Shown here: piece by piece, positions 45,655 through 54,927 of the stretch
Position numbering within the stretch: position 1 is the stretch's first letter
Layout: each line of letters begins with the position of its first letter
Source: Aureimonas sp. AU4
GTDB lineage: Bacteria > Pseudomonadota > Alphaproteobacteria > Rhizobiales > Rhizobiaceae
DNA length: 64,000 nucleotides
Assembly (NCBI RefSeq): GCF_001463765.1
Contig: NZ_BBWK01000048.1
Coordinates: 1-64,000 of the forward strand
Direction of reading: 5' to 3'
Notes under the pieces: generated by a model
Seen by the model: the letters and a program-made list of their open reading frames with translations, nothing else
Told to the model about the DNA's origin: nothing
Databases searched by the model: none
Program-made: the position numbers and the translations under genes

Positions 45655-46827
45655 TCAGGGCTTGGCGAGAAAGCGGCGCAACCGTTCCACCGCGGTCGCG
45701 ATCTCGGTCGGGTGGCCCGCATAAGAGAGCCGCACGAAGTCCTCCCCACGTGCCGGGTCGAAGTCGGTGCCGGGCGTGATCGCCACATGCGTCTCGGCGA
45801 GGACGCGGCGGGCGAAGGCGGTGGCCTGCCCCTTGCCTTCCGGCACGCCGGCATAGGCGTAGAACGCGCCGTCCACCGGCGCGATATCGCGGAATCCGAT
45901 CTCCGGCAGCGCGACCTCGAGAAGTCGCCGGTTGGCGTCGTAGGTGTCGCGGATCGCGTCGAGTTCGGCGGTCGCGTCCATCACCGCCTCGGCCGCGACC
46001 TGGCTGAGCTCGGGCGGCGAGATGTAGAGGCTCTGCGCCAGCCGCTCCGCGACCCGCACGAGTTCGGGAGGAAGCACCAGCCAGCCGACCCGCCATCCGG
46101 TCATGCAATAGTACTTCGAGAAGGAGTTCACCAGGATCGCCCGGTCGGTGAACTCCAGCGCGCTGGCCGCCGGCTCACCGAAGACGAGGCCATGGTAGAT
46201 CTCGTCCGAGATGAAGGTGATGCCCTCGCCTTCCGCGACCCGGATCAGCCGCTCGAACTCGGCGCGCGGCGTCACCGTGCCCGTGGGATTGGCGGGACTG
46301 GCGATGAGGACGCCCTGCAAAGGCTCCAGGCGGTGTTCGGCAAGGAGGCGGTCCGCCGTCAGGAGGTAACCTTCCGTCGCATCGACGCAGATATCGACCG
46401 GAACGAGGCCGAGCGCGCGCAGGATGTTGCGATAGGCGGGGTAGCCGGGCGTTGCGATCGCCACGCGGTCGCCCTCGTCGAAGGCGGCAAGAAAGGCGAG
46501 GTTGAAGCCCGCGGACGATCCGGTCGTAACCATGACCCGCTCGGGGGACAGCGCCACGCCATAAGCCGCCACCGCTTGCCGCGCGATGCGCTCGCGCAAG
46601 GAAGCGCGGCCAAGCGCGTCGGTGTAGCCGATGCGTCCAGCCTCCATGAAGCGCCGGGCCGCGTCCAGCGCCTGTGCGGGCACCGAAGCCGAGGGTTGCC
46701 CGACCGCAAGCGAGATGACCGGCAGCCCGGCCGCCTTCATGCGGTTCGCCTCGGCCATGACGTCCATGGCTCGGAACGGATCGACGTTCGAGCGCCGCGA
46801 CGCGCGGACGGGAGATGGCAGATCCAT
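45655..46827 (-). CDS. class I/II pyridoxal-phosphate aminotransferase
   Basis: 390 residues. The fold type I pattern is clear: ISLAVGQPS, GYTDALG, TTGSSAGFNLAF for cofactor binding, SPANPTGTV, DEIYHGLVF and the PLP Lys in VNSFSKYYCMTGWRVGW. The C-terminal Arg that holds the substrate carboxylate is in FVRLSYAG. Substrate cannot be told from sequence; aspartate or aromatic donors are common in this group. It is transcribed toward rne and diverges from the M48 gene. Confidence 0.88.
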   Translation of the reverse strand: MDLPSPVRASRRSNVDPFRAMDVMAEANRMKAAGLPVISLAVGQPSASVPAQALDAARRFMEAGRIGYTDALGRASLRERIARQAVAAYGVALSPERVMVTTGSSAGFNLAFLAAFDEGDRVAIATPGYPAYRNILRALGLVPVDICVDATEGYLLTADRLLAEHRLEPLQGVLIASPANPTGTVTPRAEFERLIRVAEGEGITFISDEIYHGLVFGEPAASALEFTDRAILVNSFSKYYCMTGWRVGWLVLPPELVRVAERLAQSLYISPPELSQVAAEAVMDATAELDAIRDTYDANRRLLEVALPEIGFRDIAPVDGAFYAYAGVPEGKGQATAFARRVLAETHVAITPGTDFDPARGEDFVRLSYAGHPTEIATAVERLRRFLAKP

Positions 46828-46926
46828 GGGGCCTCACAAACGCCGGATTGGAATGCGGCAAGCGGGTCGTACCGGCGCGCCGATCGCGGTACATAGAATC
46901 GGGCGGACGACGAGGGAAAGACCCGA

Positions 46927-48318
46927 ATGGCGATGGGATGGAGGGAAGCGGCACGGCGAGCCGTCGCCGCCACGCTGGGTGTCGTCATGGCAACCACGGC
47001 GGTTGTGCCGGCGGGCGCTCAGTCGTCCGGCCGCACGCGGCTGCCGATCGTGCGGGACGCCGAGATCGAAAGCCTCGTGCGCGACTACGCGACGCCCATC
47101 CTGCGCGCGGCCGGCCTTTCGCCGAGCCGCGTCGACATCGTCCTCGTCAACGACCTCGCCTTCAACGCCTTCGTGGCGGGCCGGCGGATCTTCATCAACA
47201 CGGGCACGATCCTGAACTCCGAGACGCCGAACGAGACGATCGGGGTCATCGCGCACGAGGTCGGGCACCTAGCCGGCGGTCATCAGGAGCGTCTACGCGA
47301 CCAGATCGCGCGCGCCCAGATCATCGCGGTCGTGGCGGGCCTGCTCGGCGCGGGCGTCGCGGCGGCCGGTGCGGCCTCGGGTTCGGGGTCGCTCGCCGGC
47401 GTCGGCGGCGGGCTGATGACGAGCGGCGGCGGCATCGCGCAGCGCAGCCTGTTCGCCTACCAGCGCACGGAAGAGGTCACCGCCGACCGCTCGGCGCTCG
47501 TCTACCTCGAGAAGACGCAGCAGTCGCCCAAGGGGTTGCTGGACAGCTTCGAGGGGCTGATGCGCCAGAACATGCTGTCGGGCGTAACCCCGAACGTCTA
47601 TCTCTCGTCGCATCCGGCGCCTCAGGAGCGGCTCGGGCGCCTCCAGGACGCTGCGAAAGCAAGCCCCTACTTCGGCAAGAAGGATTCGCCAGCGCTGCAG
47701 CTGCGTCACGACCTCGCCCGGGCGAAGATTGCTGCCTATAACGGCGGCGCCACGCAGGTCCGGCGCGCGTTCCCGCGCGACCAGCTCGGCATGGCTTCGC
47801 GCTACGGCGACGCGATCGCGACGCACCTTGCCGGCTCCCCCCGCATGGCGCTCGACAAGATCGACAGGCTCATTGCCGAAGACGCCGCAAATCCCTGGTT
47901 TCAGGAGGTGCGGGGCGAAATCCTGATGGCGTCGGGACGTTCGGAAGAAGCAGCGGCCGCCTTCTCGCGGGCCGAGAAGCTCGACAGGTCCAATTCCGGT
48001 CTCCTCAAGGCCTCGGTCGGTCAGGCGATCGTGACCGGCGGCAATCCCAGGCGCATGCCCGAAGCCGTTGCCCAGATCGAGCGCGGCCTGCAGACCGATC
48101 CGAACAACTCCACCGCCTACGAATTCCTTGCCATGGCCTACGGCAGGATGGGCGAGATCGGCGCGGCCGAGCTCGCCACGGCGGAAGGCTACTGGCAGGC
48201 CGGCAACTTCCGGCAGGCGAAAATCTTCGCCGCCCGTGCACAGGGCAAGTTCCGTCCCAACTCGCCACAATGGCGGCAGGCGCAGGACATCCTCACCACC
48301 AAGATCGCGACGAAATGA
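46927..48318 (+). CDS. M48 metalloprotease with TPR tail (BepA-like)
   Basis: 463 residues. A signal peptide ends near residue 31 (TTAVVPAGAQ). The zinc motif is HEVGHLAGGH at about 109, with the third ligand in the ERTEEVTADRSALVY-type region (here QRTEEVTADRS). The C-terminal half, about 260-460, has helical repeats of TPR type (FSRAEKLDRSN, AQIERGLQTDPNNSTAYEFLAMAYGRMGE). BepA-like proteins control outer-membrane protein assembly in the periplasm. GAGGGAAAG precedes the ATG. Its stop overlaps the start of the next gene as ATGA. Confidence 0.92.
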   Translation: MAMGWREAARRAVAATLGVVMATTAVVPAGAQSSGRTRLPIVRDAEIESLVRDYATPILRAAGLSPSRVDIVLVNDLAFNAFVAGRRIFINTGTILNSETPNETIGVIAHEVGHLAGGHQERLRDQIARAQIIAVVAGLLGAGVAAAGAASGSGSLAGVGGGLMTSGGGIAQRSLFAYQRTEEVTADRSALVYLEKTQQSPKGLLDSFEGLMRQNMLSGVTPNVYLSSHPAPQERLGRLQDAAKASPYFGKKDSPALQLRHDLARAKIAAYNGGATQVRRAFPRDQLGMASRYGDAIATHLAGSPRMALDKIDRLIAEDAANPWFQEVRGEILMASGRSEEAAAAFSRAEKLDRSNSGLLKASVGQAIVTGGNPRRMPEAVAQIERGLQTDPNNSTAYEFLAMAYGRMGEIGAAELATAEGYWQAGNFRQAKIFAARAQGKFRPNSPQWRQAQDILTTKIATK

Positions 48319-49061
48319 AACCCATTCACGCCTGCATCGCCGCCGCCGCTCTCTTCGCGAGCATTCCCGCGCACGCTTTCGACGAGACGCAGACGCGCGA
48401 CATAGAGAAGATCGTCCGAGACTATCTCGTCGCTCATCCCGAGGTGCTGCTGGAGGCGATCGATGCGCTGGAGGCCAAGCGCACCGCCGAAATGCAAGCC
48501 TCGCGAAGCGCGGCCATCGCCTCCGTCTCACAGCTCCTGACGACCACCCCCAATGGGACGGCGGCCGGCAACCCGGCGGGCGACGTCACGATCACCGAGT
48601 TCTTCGACTACAACTGCGGCTACTGCAAGCGCGCGGCCTCGGACATGGAGGTCCTCGTCGCGGCGGACCCGAAGCTGCGCGTCGTCTTGAAGGAAGTACC
48701 GGTTCTCGGGCCCGACTCGGAGGCGGCGACGCGCGTGAGCCTTGCCTTCCGCGCGCTCGCGCCGGATCGCTATCCCGCCTATCAGAAGGCGCTTCTCGCC
48801 TCGCGCGAGCGTGTCGACCAGGAGCGCGCGCTGGCCGTCGCGGCCGACTACGACGTGGCGCGCGAGCGCCTCCTGCCGCTGCTTCAAAGCGAGACGGTCA
48901 CAAGCGTGCTCGCGGAATCGGCGCATCTCCTCGACACGCTCGGCATTAGTGGAACGCCCACCTATGTCGTCGGCGGGGAACTCGTCTCCGGTGCCGTGGG
49001 GGCGGATGCGCTCGCCAAGCGGATCGCCAACGTCCGGCAATGCGGAAAGGCCTCCTGTTGA
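48315..49061 (+). CDS. DsbA-family thiol-disulfide oxidoreductase
   Basis: 248 residues. A signal peptide ends near residue 21 (ASIPAHAFDE). An N-terminal helical arm (about 25-70, EVLLEAIDALEAKRTAEMQ) is like ScsC/Com1-type proteins and may form oligomers. The active site FFDYNCGYCK has Cys-101 and Cys-104, and the cis-Pro loop is SGTPTYVV. It acts on disulfides in the periplasm. The ATG overlaps the M48 stop as ATGA. The related 3-dehydroquinate dehydratase gene often found between this gene and accB is absent. Confidence 0.92.
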   Translation: MKPIHACIAAAALFASIPAHAFDETQTRDIEKIVRDYLVAHPEVLLEAIDALEAKRTAEMQASRSAAIASVSQLLTTTPNGTAAGNPAGDVTITEFFDYNCGYCKRAASDMEVLVAADPKLRVVLKEVPVLGPDSEAATRVSLAFRALAPDRYPAYQKALLASRERVDQERALAVAADYDVARERLLPLLQSETVTSVLAESAHLLDTLGISGTPTYVVGGELVSGAVGADALAKRIANVRQCGKASC

Positions 49062-49079
49062 GACGCAACTCTTGCGTCT
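49061..49079 (+). terminator. hairpin after the DsbA-family gene
   Basis: Perfect 8-bp stem AGACGCAA / TTGCGTCT with a three-base CTC loop, starting at the stop codon. A short TTTT follows eight bases later (49086-49090 region). It may separate the M48-DsbA unit from accB-accC. Confidence 0.45.
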
Positions 49080-49235
49080 TGAGGACTTTTCGGGCACGGC
49101 CACGCGGTCTATAGGGCAACAAGTGCGGGCGGGCGCCGTTTCCCTCGCGAACGAGGTCTTTCGTGCCGCTCCGGCGGGACGGGACCGCTCCCACGTCGTC
49201 GGGCCCTCGCGCCACCCATCTTCCGAAGGAACACC

Positions 49236-49718
49236 ATGTCGCAAAAGGATACGTCCGTTGACCGCTCGCTCGTTCGGGAGCTGGCCGACATCCTCAACGA
49301 TACGGACCTGACGGAGATCGAGATCGAGCAGGGCGACCTGCGTATCCGCGTTTCACGGCAGAAGGAATACGTGGCGGCCGGCGGTTACGCGATGACCATG
49401 CCGGCACCCCATCAGATGGCTGCTCCCGCCCCGGTCGCGGCGCCTGCGGCCGCCGCACCTGCGCCGGCGAGCGCCGGACCCGAGGTCGGCTCCGTCCCCT
49501 CGCCCATGGTCGGCACGGTCTACCTGGCCTCGGCGCCCGGCGCGAAGCCCTTCATCGAGATCGGTCAGACCGTCTCGGAAGGTGAGACGCTCCTGATCAT
49601 CGAAGCGATGAAGACGATGAACCAGATTCCCGCGCCCCGCTCGGGCACGGTGAAGCGGATCTGCGTCGATAACGGCCAGCCGGTCGAGTACGGCGAGGCG
49701 CTCGTCGTCATCGGCTAG
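49236..49718 (+). CDS. accB: biotin carboxyl carrier protein of acetyl-CoA carboxylase
   Basis: 160 residues. N-terminal dimer region ([24 protein letters not shown]), an Ala/Pro-rich mobile linker (about 58-85), and the biotinyl domain with the modified Lys-126 in IIEAMKTMN. It carries CO2 from AccC to the carboxyltransferase, the first committed step of fatty-acid synthesis. GAAGGAACACC precedes the ATG. accC follows after 57 bases. Confidence 0.97.
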   Translation: MSQKDTSVDRSLVRELADILNDTDLTEIEIEQGDLRIRVSRQKEYVAAGGYAMTMPAPHQMAAPAPVAAPAAAAPAPASAGPEVGSVPSPMVGTVYLASAPGAKPFIEIGQTVSEGETLLIIEAMKTMNQIPAPRSGTVKRICVDNGQPVEYGEALVVIG

Positions 49719-49775
49719 CCGCCGAGGCGGATGCCGAGCGCCGGTCCCGAGACGTTTTTCGATACGAGGATGCCC

Positions 49776-51128
49776 ATGTTCAACAAGGTCCTGATCGCCA
49801 ATCGCGGCGAGATCGCGCTGCGCGTCCTGCGCGCCTGCAAGGAGCTGGGCATCGCGACGGTCGCGGTGCATTCCACGGCCGACAACGCCGCCATGCACGT
49901 TCGCCTTGCCGACGAGAGCGTCTGCATCGGTCCGCCGCCGGCGCGCGACAGCTATCTCAACATCCCCTCCATTCTCGCGGCCTGCGAGATCTCCGGGGCG
50001 GACGCCGTCCACCCAGGCTACGGCTTCCTGTCCGAGAATGCGCGCTTTGCCGACATTCTGGACGCTCACAACATCACCTTCATCGGTCCGACAGCCGACC
50101 ACATCCGCATCATGGGCGACAAGATCGAGGCCAAGCGCACGGCGCAGCGCCTCGGCATCCCGGTGGTTCCCGGGTCGCCCGGTGCCGTGACCGACGACGA
50201 CGAGGCGATGCGGATCGCGCGCGACATCGGCTTTCCGGTGCTTGTGAAGGCATCAGCCGGCGGTGGCGGTCGCGGCATGAAGGTCGCCCATACGCCAGTC
50301 GACCTGTCGCTGGCGCTGGCGACGGCCCGCTCCGAGGCAGGCGCCGCCTTCGGCGACGATGCCGTCTATCTCGAGAAATATCTCGGCAAACCGCGCCATA
50401 TCGAGGTTCAGGTCTTCGGCGACGGCGCCGGCAAGGCCGTTCACCTCGGCGAGCGCGACTGCTCGCTCCAGCGCCGTCACCAGAAGGTCTGGGAAGAGGC
50501 TCGCTCGCCCGCGCTCGACGACGAGCAGCGCCGCCGCATCGGCGAGATCTGCGCCAACGCGATGGCCGAGCTTCACTATCGCGGCGCCGGCACGATCGAG
50601 TTCCTGTACGAGAATGGCGAGTTCTATTTCATCGAAATGAATACGCGTCTGCAGGTGGAGCATCCGGTGACGGAGGCAATCACCGGGCTCGACCTCGTAC
50701 ACGAGCAGATCCGCGTCGCAGCCGGGCTCGGCCTCTCGGTGACCCAGTCCGACGTCCAGTTCTCGGGCCACGCGATCGAATGCCGCATCAACGCCGAGGA
50801 CCCGCGCACCTTCGCGCCCTCGCCCGGCCAGATCAGCTACTACCACGCACCCGGCGGCCTCGGCGTGCGCGTCGATTCCGGTGTCTATCAGGGCTACTCG
50901 ATTCCGCCCTTCTACGACTCGCTGATCGGCAAGCTCATCGTTCACGGGCGCAACCGGAACGAATGCCTGATGCGCCTTCGCCGCGCACTCGACGAGATCA
51001 TCGTCGACGGCGTCAAGACGACGCTGCCCTTGTTCCAGGATCTCGTGGACAATCCGGACATGCAGCGGGGCGACTACGACATCCATTGGCTGGAGCAGTA
51101 TCTCGCGGCGGCCGCCAAGGCAGCCTGA
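49776..51128 (+). CDS. accC: biotin carboxylase of acetyl-CoA carboxylase
   Basis: 450 residues, standard AccC length. ATP-grasp enzyme that carboxylates the biotin on AccB. Motifs: NKVLIANRGEIALRVLRA, the glycine-rich ATP loop KASAGGGGRGMKV, EKYLGKPRHIEVQVFGD, the catalytic MNTRLQVEHPVTE and the RINAEDP segment. The ATG at 49776 has GAGG six bases upstream; an ATG two codons earlier is rejected. aat follows after three bases, so the three genes are cotranscribed. Confidence 0.97.
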   Translation: MFNKVLIANRGEIALRVLRACKELGIATVAVHSTADNAAMHVRLADESVCIGPPPARDSYLNIPSILAACEISGADAVHPGYGFLSENARFADILDAHNITFIGPTADHIRIMGDKIEAKRTAQRLGIPVVPGSPGAVTDDDEAMRIARDIGFPVLVKASAGGGGRGMKVAHTPVDLSLALATARSEAGAAFGDDAVYLEKYLGKPRHIEVQVFGDGAGKAVHLGERDCSLQRRHQKVWEEARSPALDDEQRRRIGEICANAMAELHYRGAGTIEFLYENGEFYFIEMNTRLQVEHPVTEAITGLDLVHEQIRVAAGLGLSVTQSDVQFSGHAIECRINAEDPRTFAPSPGQISYYHAPGGLGVRVDSGVYQGYSIPPFYDSLIGKLIVHGRNRNECLMRLRRALDEIIVDGVKTTLPLFQDLVDNPDMQRGDYDIHWLEQYLAAAAKAA

Positions 51129-51131
51129 CCC

Positions 51132-51797
51132 ATGTCAAGGCGCGGCGGCGAGATCGAGATCACGCCGCAGCTTCTCCTGCGCGCCTATGCGGCCGGGATC
51201 TTTCCCATGGCCGAGAACGCGGACGACCCGTTCATCCATTGGATGGACCCGCAGCGTCGTGGCATCCTGCCGCTCGACGCGCTCCATGTGCCGCGCTCGC
51301 TGATCAAGACGATCCGACGTCGCCGCTACGAGGTCCATGTCGATCGGGCCTTCGCGGCGGTCGTGGATGCGTGCGCCGAACCGGCACCCGGCCGCGAGCA
51401 GACCTGGATCAACGCCGAGATCCGGCGTCTTTATCTCGGCCTCCATGATATCGGGCATGCCCACAGTGTCGAGGCGTGGGACGGCGACCGGCTGGAGGGC
51501 GGCCTCTACGGGGTGAGCCTCGGCGGCGCGTTCTTCGGCGAGAGCATGTTCTCGCGGGCGACGGACGCCTCGAAGGTCGCGCTTGTCTTTCTATGGGAGC
51601 GGCTTGTGCGCGGCGGCTATACGCTGCTCGACACGCAGTTCAAGAACGCCCATCTCTCGCGCTTCGGGGCGATCGAGATCCGACGCGCCGAATATCGCGA
51701 GCGCCTTGCGCACGCGATCGAGGTGCCGGCCACCTTTTATCCGGCGGGTGCCGGCACGGTCGAGTCCGTTTTGCAGTCCTTGAGCCAGACATCGTAG
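51132..51797 (+). CDS. aat: leucyl/phenylalanyl-tRNA-protein transferase
   Basis: 221 residues. It adds Leu or Phe to N-terminal basic residues and so marks proteins for ClpAPS (N-degron pathway). Motifs are typical: [49 protein letters not shown] and [13 protein letters not shown]. The gene is placed right after accC. The last 61 bases overlap the end of the DUF2155 gene on the other strand. Confidence 0.95.
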   Translation: MSRRGGEIEITPQLLLRAYAAGIFPMAENADDPFIHWMDPQRRGILPLDALHVPRSLIKTIRRRRYEVHVDRAFAAVVDACAEPAPGREQTWINAEIRRLYLGLHDIGHAHSVEAWDGDRLEGGLYGVSLGGAFFGESMFSRATDASKVALVFLWERLVRGGYTLLDTQFKNAHLSRFGAIEIRRAEYRERLAHAIEVPATFYPAGAGTVESVLQSLSQTS

Positions 51798-52129
51798 ATC
51801 GGATGTTCCACGGCATTGAGGCCGGGTGAATCCGCGAACATCCAGCCCGTGAAGATGCGCCGGATCTCACGCTGGAGCGTGATCTCGTCCACTTCCACGA
51901 ACGTGTCCGTCTTCGGGGCTTCGTCCTGCGTGCGCGTGTAGCAGGCACGCGGGGTGACCTGCAGGGCGCCGAATTGCACCGTCTCGTCGACCTGAACGTC
52001 GAAGGTGGTGATCTTGCCGGTGATCTTGTCGAGCCCGGAGAAGACCGCGATGCGGTTGGCCACGCGCTCCGCCGAGGCCGGCGCGCAGGCCAGAACCAGC
52101 GCGGCGGCAGCTAGAGCCAGACGGCGCAT
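51737..52129 (-). CDS. exported DUF2155 protein
   Basis: 130 residues. A signal peptide ends near residue 21 ([18 protein letters not shown]). The body follows DUF2155: [33 protein letters not shown], and [28 protein letters not shown]. The two cysteines may form a disulfide. Function unknown. The start lies two bases after the NDUFA12-family stop, so the two are cotranscribed. Its last 61 bases are antisense to the aat end. Confidence 0.88.
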   Translation of the reverse strand: MRRLALAAAALVLACAPASAERVANRIAVFSGLDKITGKITTFDVQVDETVQFGALQVTPRACYTRTQDEAPKTDTFVEVDEITLQREIRRIFTGWMFADSPGLNAVEHPIYDVWLKDCKTDSTVPAPAG

Positions 52130-52131
52130 GG

Positions 52132-52518
52132 TTACGGCTGCCAGGCGTCGTAGTCGCCAGTGACGCGCGGACGCTCTGCGGTGTTGAGCAGCGAGCCCTT
52201 CGGCCGGTAGGCGAGACCCGTGCCCGTCAGGTTCGGCGTATGCGGCTTTTCCCAAGGATGGGGCGTGTAGCCGTCCTTGGGCGGCGGCGTATCGGTGCGG
52301 TGGTGCATCCAGCCATGCCAGCCGGGACCGATCGCGCTCGCCTCGGCAGGACCGTTGTAGATCACCCAGCGGCGCTTTCCGTCGGCGGTCTGGTAGTAGA
52401 CGTTGCCGCTCTCGTCCTCGCCCACGCGCTGGCCGAACCGCCACGTGTGAAACCGCGTGCCGATGGTCTGGCCGTTCCACCAGGTGAAGATTTCCGTCAG
52501 CCACTTCATGAGGGTCAT
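52132..52518 (-). CDS. NDUFA12-family complex I protein
   Basis: 128 residues. Homologue of the mitochondrial 17.2-kDa subunit (B17.2) of NADH:ubiquinone oxidoreductase, found in alphaproteobacteria but outside the nuo operon. Typical pieces are FTWWNGQTIGTRFHTWRFG, GNVYYQ, RRWVIYNG and WHGWMHH, with Pro-rich ends. GGAG lies ten bases before ATG 52518; a second ATG four codons on is possible. It is upstream of the DUF2155 gene, a common pair. Confidence 0.92.
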   Translation of the reverse strand: MTLMKWLTEIFTWWNGQTIGTRFHTWRFGQRVGEDESGNVYYQTADGKRRWVIYNGPAEASAIGPGWHGWMHHRTDTPPPKDGYTPHPWEKPHTPNLTGTGLAYRPKGSLLNTAERPRVTGDYDAWQP

Positions 52519-52596
52519 GCGAATGCCGCTCCGTCTCGTCGGCGCCGTTATCGTGCCGCGCCCCGCAAATGTCCATGGCGAACCGCTGCCGCGACG

Positions 52597-53091
52597 CTAT
52601 GCGAGGCGCTTCTCCATCACCACGAGGTCGATGCCCGCCGTCTCGGACGGCGCAGCCGCCGGGCCCGTGACCGCAAAGCCCCGGCGCTCGTAGAAGCGCA
52701 GGGCTCCGGCGTTGGCGAGTTCGACCTCCAGCCGGATGCGTCGCGCGTCCGGGAAGGCGTTCTTGATCTCGGCAAGGAGATCGCTTCCTATGCCGCGCCC
52801 CTGCGCCTCGGGCAGGACGTAGAGCTGGTGGAGCGCCACCAGCTTGCCGTCGGCCGCCGCCGCGTAGGCCATGCCCAGTAGCCGCGAGCCGTCGTCGGCG
52901 ACGACGAATTCGGACGAGGGACGAGCGAGATGGCCGGCCAGCCGGCTCGGCGTGTGCCAGGCGGCCGTGATCTGCTCGACACGGTCCGACCCGTAGATAC
53001 CGTCGTAGGTCGCGTGCCACGTCTCGCCGAGAAGGCGGCTGACGCGGGCCAGGTCCGCCTTGCCGCCCGTTCGCAGGAAGACCGGCGTCAC
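52597..53091 (-). CDS. GNAT-family N-acetyltransferase after gatB
   Basis: 164 residues. The acetyl-CoA binding motif is [19 protein letters not shown], and the family end pattern [24 protein letters not shown] is clear. The acetyl acceptor is unknown. The GTG start overlaps the gatB stop as GTGA, so translation is coupled. A much longer open frame upstream is an antisense-like shadow of gatB and is not part of the gene. Confidence 0.85.
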   Translation of the reverse strand: MTPVFLRTGGKADLARVSRLLGETWHATYDGIYGSDRVEQITAAWHTPSRLAGHLARPSSEFVVADDGSRLLGMAYAAAADGKLVALHQLYVLPEAQGRGIGSDLLAEIKNAFPDARRIRLEVELANAGALRFYERRGFAVTGPAAAPSETAGIDLVVMEKRLA

Positions 53092-54584
53092 GGCAGGTTC
53101 AGCTTGGCCTTCACAAGGTCGTTCACGCTCTGGGGATTGGCCTTGCCGCCGGTCGCCTTCATGACCTGGCCGACGAACCAGCCGGCGAGCGTCGGCTTCG
53201 CCTGAGCCTGCGCGACCTTGTCGGGGTTGGCGGCGATCACCTCGTCCACCGCCCGCTCGATCGCGCCGGTATCGGTGACCTGTCGCAGGCCGCGACTCTC
53301 GACGATCTCTCGCGCGTCGCCGCCCTCGTTCCAGAGGATCTCGAAGACGTCCTTGGCGATCTTTCCGGAGATCGTGCCCTCCCGAACGAGATCGAGCAGG
53401 GTCCCGAGTTGGGCGCCAGAGACCGGCGTCTCCTCGATGCCCCTGCCGGATTTGTTGAGCGCGCCGAGAAGGTCGTTGATGACCCAGTTGGCGGCTTGCT
53501 TGGCGTCGCGTCCCTCGGCGACGCCCTCGAAGAAGTCCGCGATCGCCTTTTCCGACACCAGGATCGAGGCGTCGTAAGGCGACAGGCCCGAGGCGATCAA
53601 CCGCTGGCGCTTGTCGTCGGGCAGTTCCGGCAGGTCTTTCGCCAGGTCCTCGACGAAGGCATCGTCGAATTCGAGCGGCAGAAGGTCCGGATCGGGGAAG
53701 TAGCGGTAGTCGTGCGCGTCCTCCTTGGACCGCATGGCGCGCGTCTCGCCCTTCACGGGGTCGAAGAGCCGCGTCTCCTGGTCGATCTCGCCGCCCTCCT
53801 CGAGGATCGCGATCTGGCGTCGGGCCTCCGACTCGATCGCCTGACCGACGAAGCGGATCGAATTGACGTTCTTGATCTCGCAGCGCGTGCCGAAAGCGCC
53901 GCCCGGCCGGCGTACGGACACGTTGACGTCGGCGCGCATGGAGCCCTCGTCCATGTTGCCGTCGCACGTGCCGAGATAGCGCAGGATCGTGCGCAGCTTG
54001 GTGAGATAGGCGCGTGCCTCGTCGGACGAGCGCATGTCGGGCTTGGAGACGATCTCCATCAGCGCCACGCCCGAGCGGTTCAGGTCGACGAAACTCATGG
54101 TCGCATGCTGGTCGTGCATCGACTTGCCGGCGTCCTGCTCGAGATGCAGGCGCTCGATTCCGACCTCGATATCCTCGAAGCCGCCCTTCTGGTCGGGCCC
54201 GACCGAGACGATCACGATACCCTCGCCCACGATCGGATGGGCGAACTGCGAGATCTGGTAGCCCTGCGGCAGGTCCGGATAGAAGTAGTTCTTGCGATCG
54301 AAGACCGAGCGGTTGTTGATCTGCGCCTTCAGCCCGAGACCGGTGCGCACGGCTTGGCGCACGCACTCCTCGTTGATGACCGGCAGCATTCCGGGCATGG
54401 CCGCGTCTACAAGGCTGACATTGTCATTGGGCTCGGAGCCGAAGCGCGTGGAAGCGCCCGAGAAGAGCTTCGCCTCGGACAGGACCTGCGCATGGACCTC
54501 CATGCCGATCACGATCTCCCAGTCGCCGGTGGCGCCGGGGATGAACTTCTTCGGGTCGGGCGTGCGGGTGTCGACGAGAGGCAT
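53088..54584 (-). CDS. gatB: Asp-tRNA(Asn)/Glu-tRNA(Gln) amidotransferase subunit B
   Basis: 498 residues. GatB is the kinase and tRNA-binding subunit that activates the misacylated Glu or Asp. Motifs: [27 protein letters not shown] (near YFYPD), [35 protein letters not shown] and the C-terminal YqeY-like tail [15 protein letters not shown]. Alphaproteobacteria need GatCAB for Gln-tRNA. It lies about 100 bases downstream of the 80-residue gene and is coupled to a GNAT gene. Confidence 0.97.
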   Translation of the reverse strand: MPLVDTRTPDPKKFIPGATGDWEIVIGMEVHAQVLSEAKLFSGASTRFGSEPNDNVSLVDAAMPGMLPVINEECVRQAVRTGLGLKAQINNRSVFDRKNYFYPDLPQGYQISQFAHPIVGEGIVIVSVGPDQKGGFEDIEVGIERLHLEQDAGKSMHDQHATMSFVDLNRSGVALMEIVSKPDMRSSDEARAYLTKLRTILRYLGTCDGNMDEGSMRADVNVSVRRPGGAFGTRCEIKNVNSIRFVGQAIESEARRQIAILEEGGEIDQETRLFDPVKGETRAMRSKEDAHDYRYFPDPDLLPLEFDDAFVEDLAKDLPELPDDKRQRLIASGLSPYDASILVSEKAIADFFEGVAEGRDAKQAANWVINDLLGALNKSGRGIEETPVSGAQLGTLLDLVREGTISGKIAKDVFEILWNEGGDAREIVESRGLRQVTDTGAIERAVDEVIAANPDKVAQAQAKPTLAGWFVGQVMKATGGKANPQSVNDLVKAKLNLP

Positions 54585-54684
54585 GGGTGGTCCGGCGTTC
54601 GGTCGGTTGGGACGAGGGCTAGATCAAAGGACCAAGCCGTTCAAGGGTATGGCGCAGTGCGGCGGCAGGCCGTCGCCACGACGC

Positions 54685-54927
54685 TCAGCCGGCGGCGCCC
54701 AGCTCCAGCGCGATCGCCCGGCGTTCCGCCTCCGTGTCGCCCGTCCCCATCGGGCGCCCGGCACGGCGGTACCAGTAGGCGGCGTTGCTCTCGTCGCCCT
54801 CGATGCGATGCAGTAAGGCATGGACCCAGGCGGCCGCCTGCGAGGCGTCGTCCTGAACCAGGGCGTGAGCCCCTTCCCAGTCGCCCGCGGCGAGCCGGTC
54901 CAGGGCCTGCCGTGCGGCGTTCACCAC
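54685..54927 (-). CDS. 80-residue protein of unknown function in the gat locus
   Basis: 80 residues, no signal peptide, predicted helical. Segment [38 protein letters not shown] looks like a short repeat-type helical domain (TPR/Sel1-like in flavour). I recognise no named family. The start is GTG at 54927 or 54924; the latter overlaps the gatA stop as GTGA, so coupling to gatA is likely. About 100 bases separate it from gatB. Confidence 0.7.
   Translation of the reverse strand: MVNAARQALDRLAAGDWEGAHALVQDDASQAAAWVHALLHRIEGDESNAAYWYRRAGRPMGTGDTEAERRAIALELGAAG

Noticed and set aside
53092-54366. Upstream extension of the second GNAT gene
   Set aside because: This frame lies within gatB and has no similarity to acetyltransferases; the GTG overlapping the gatB stop is the better start.
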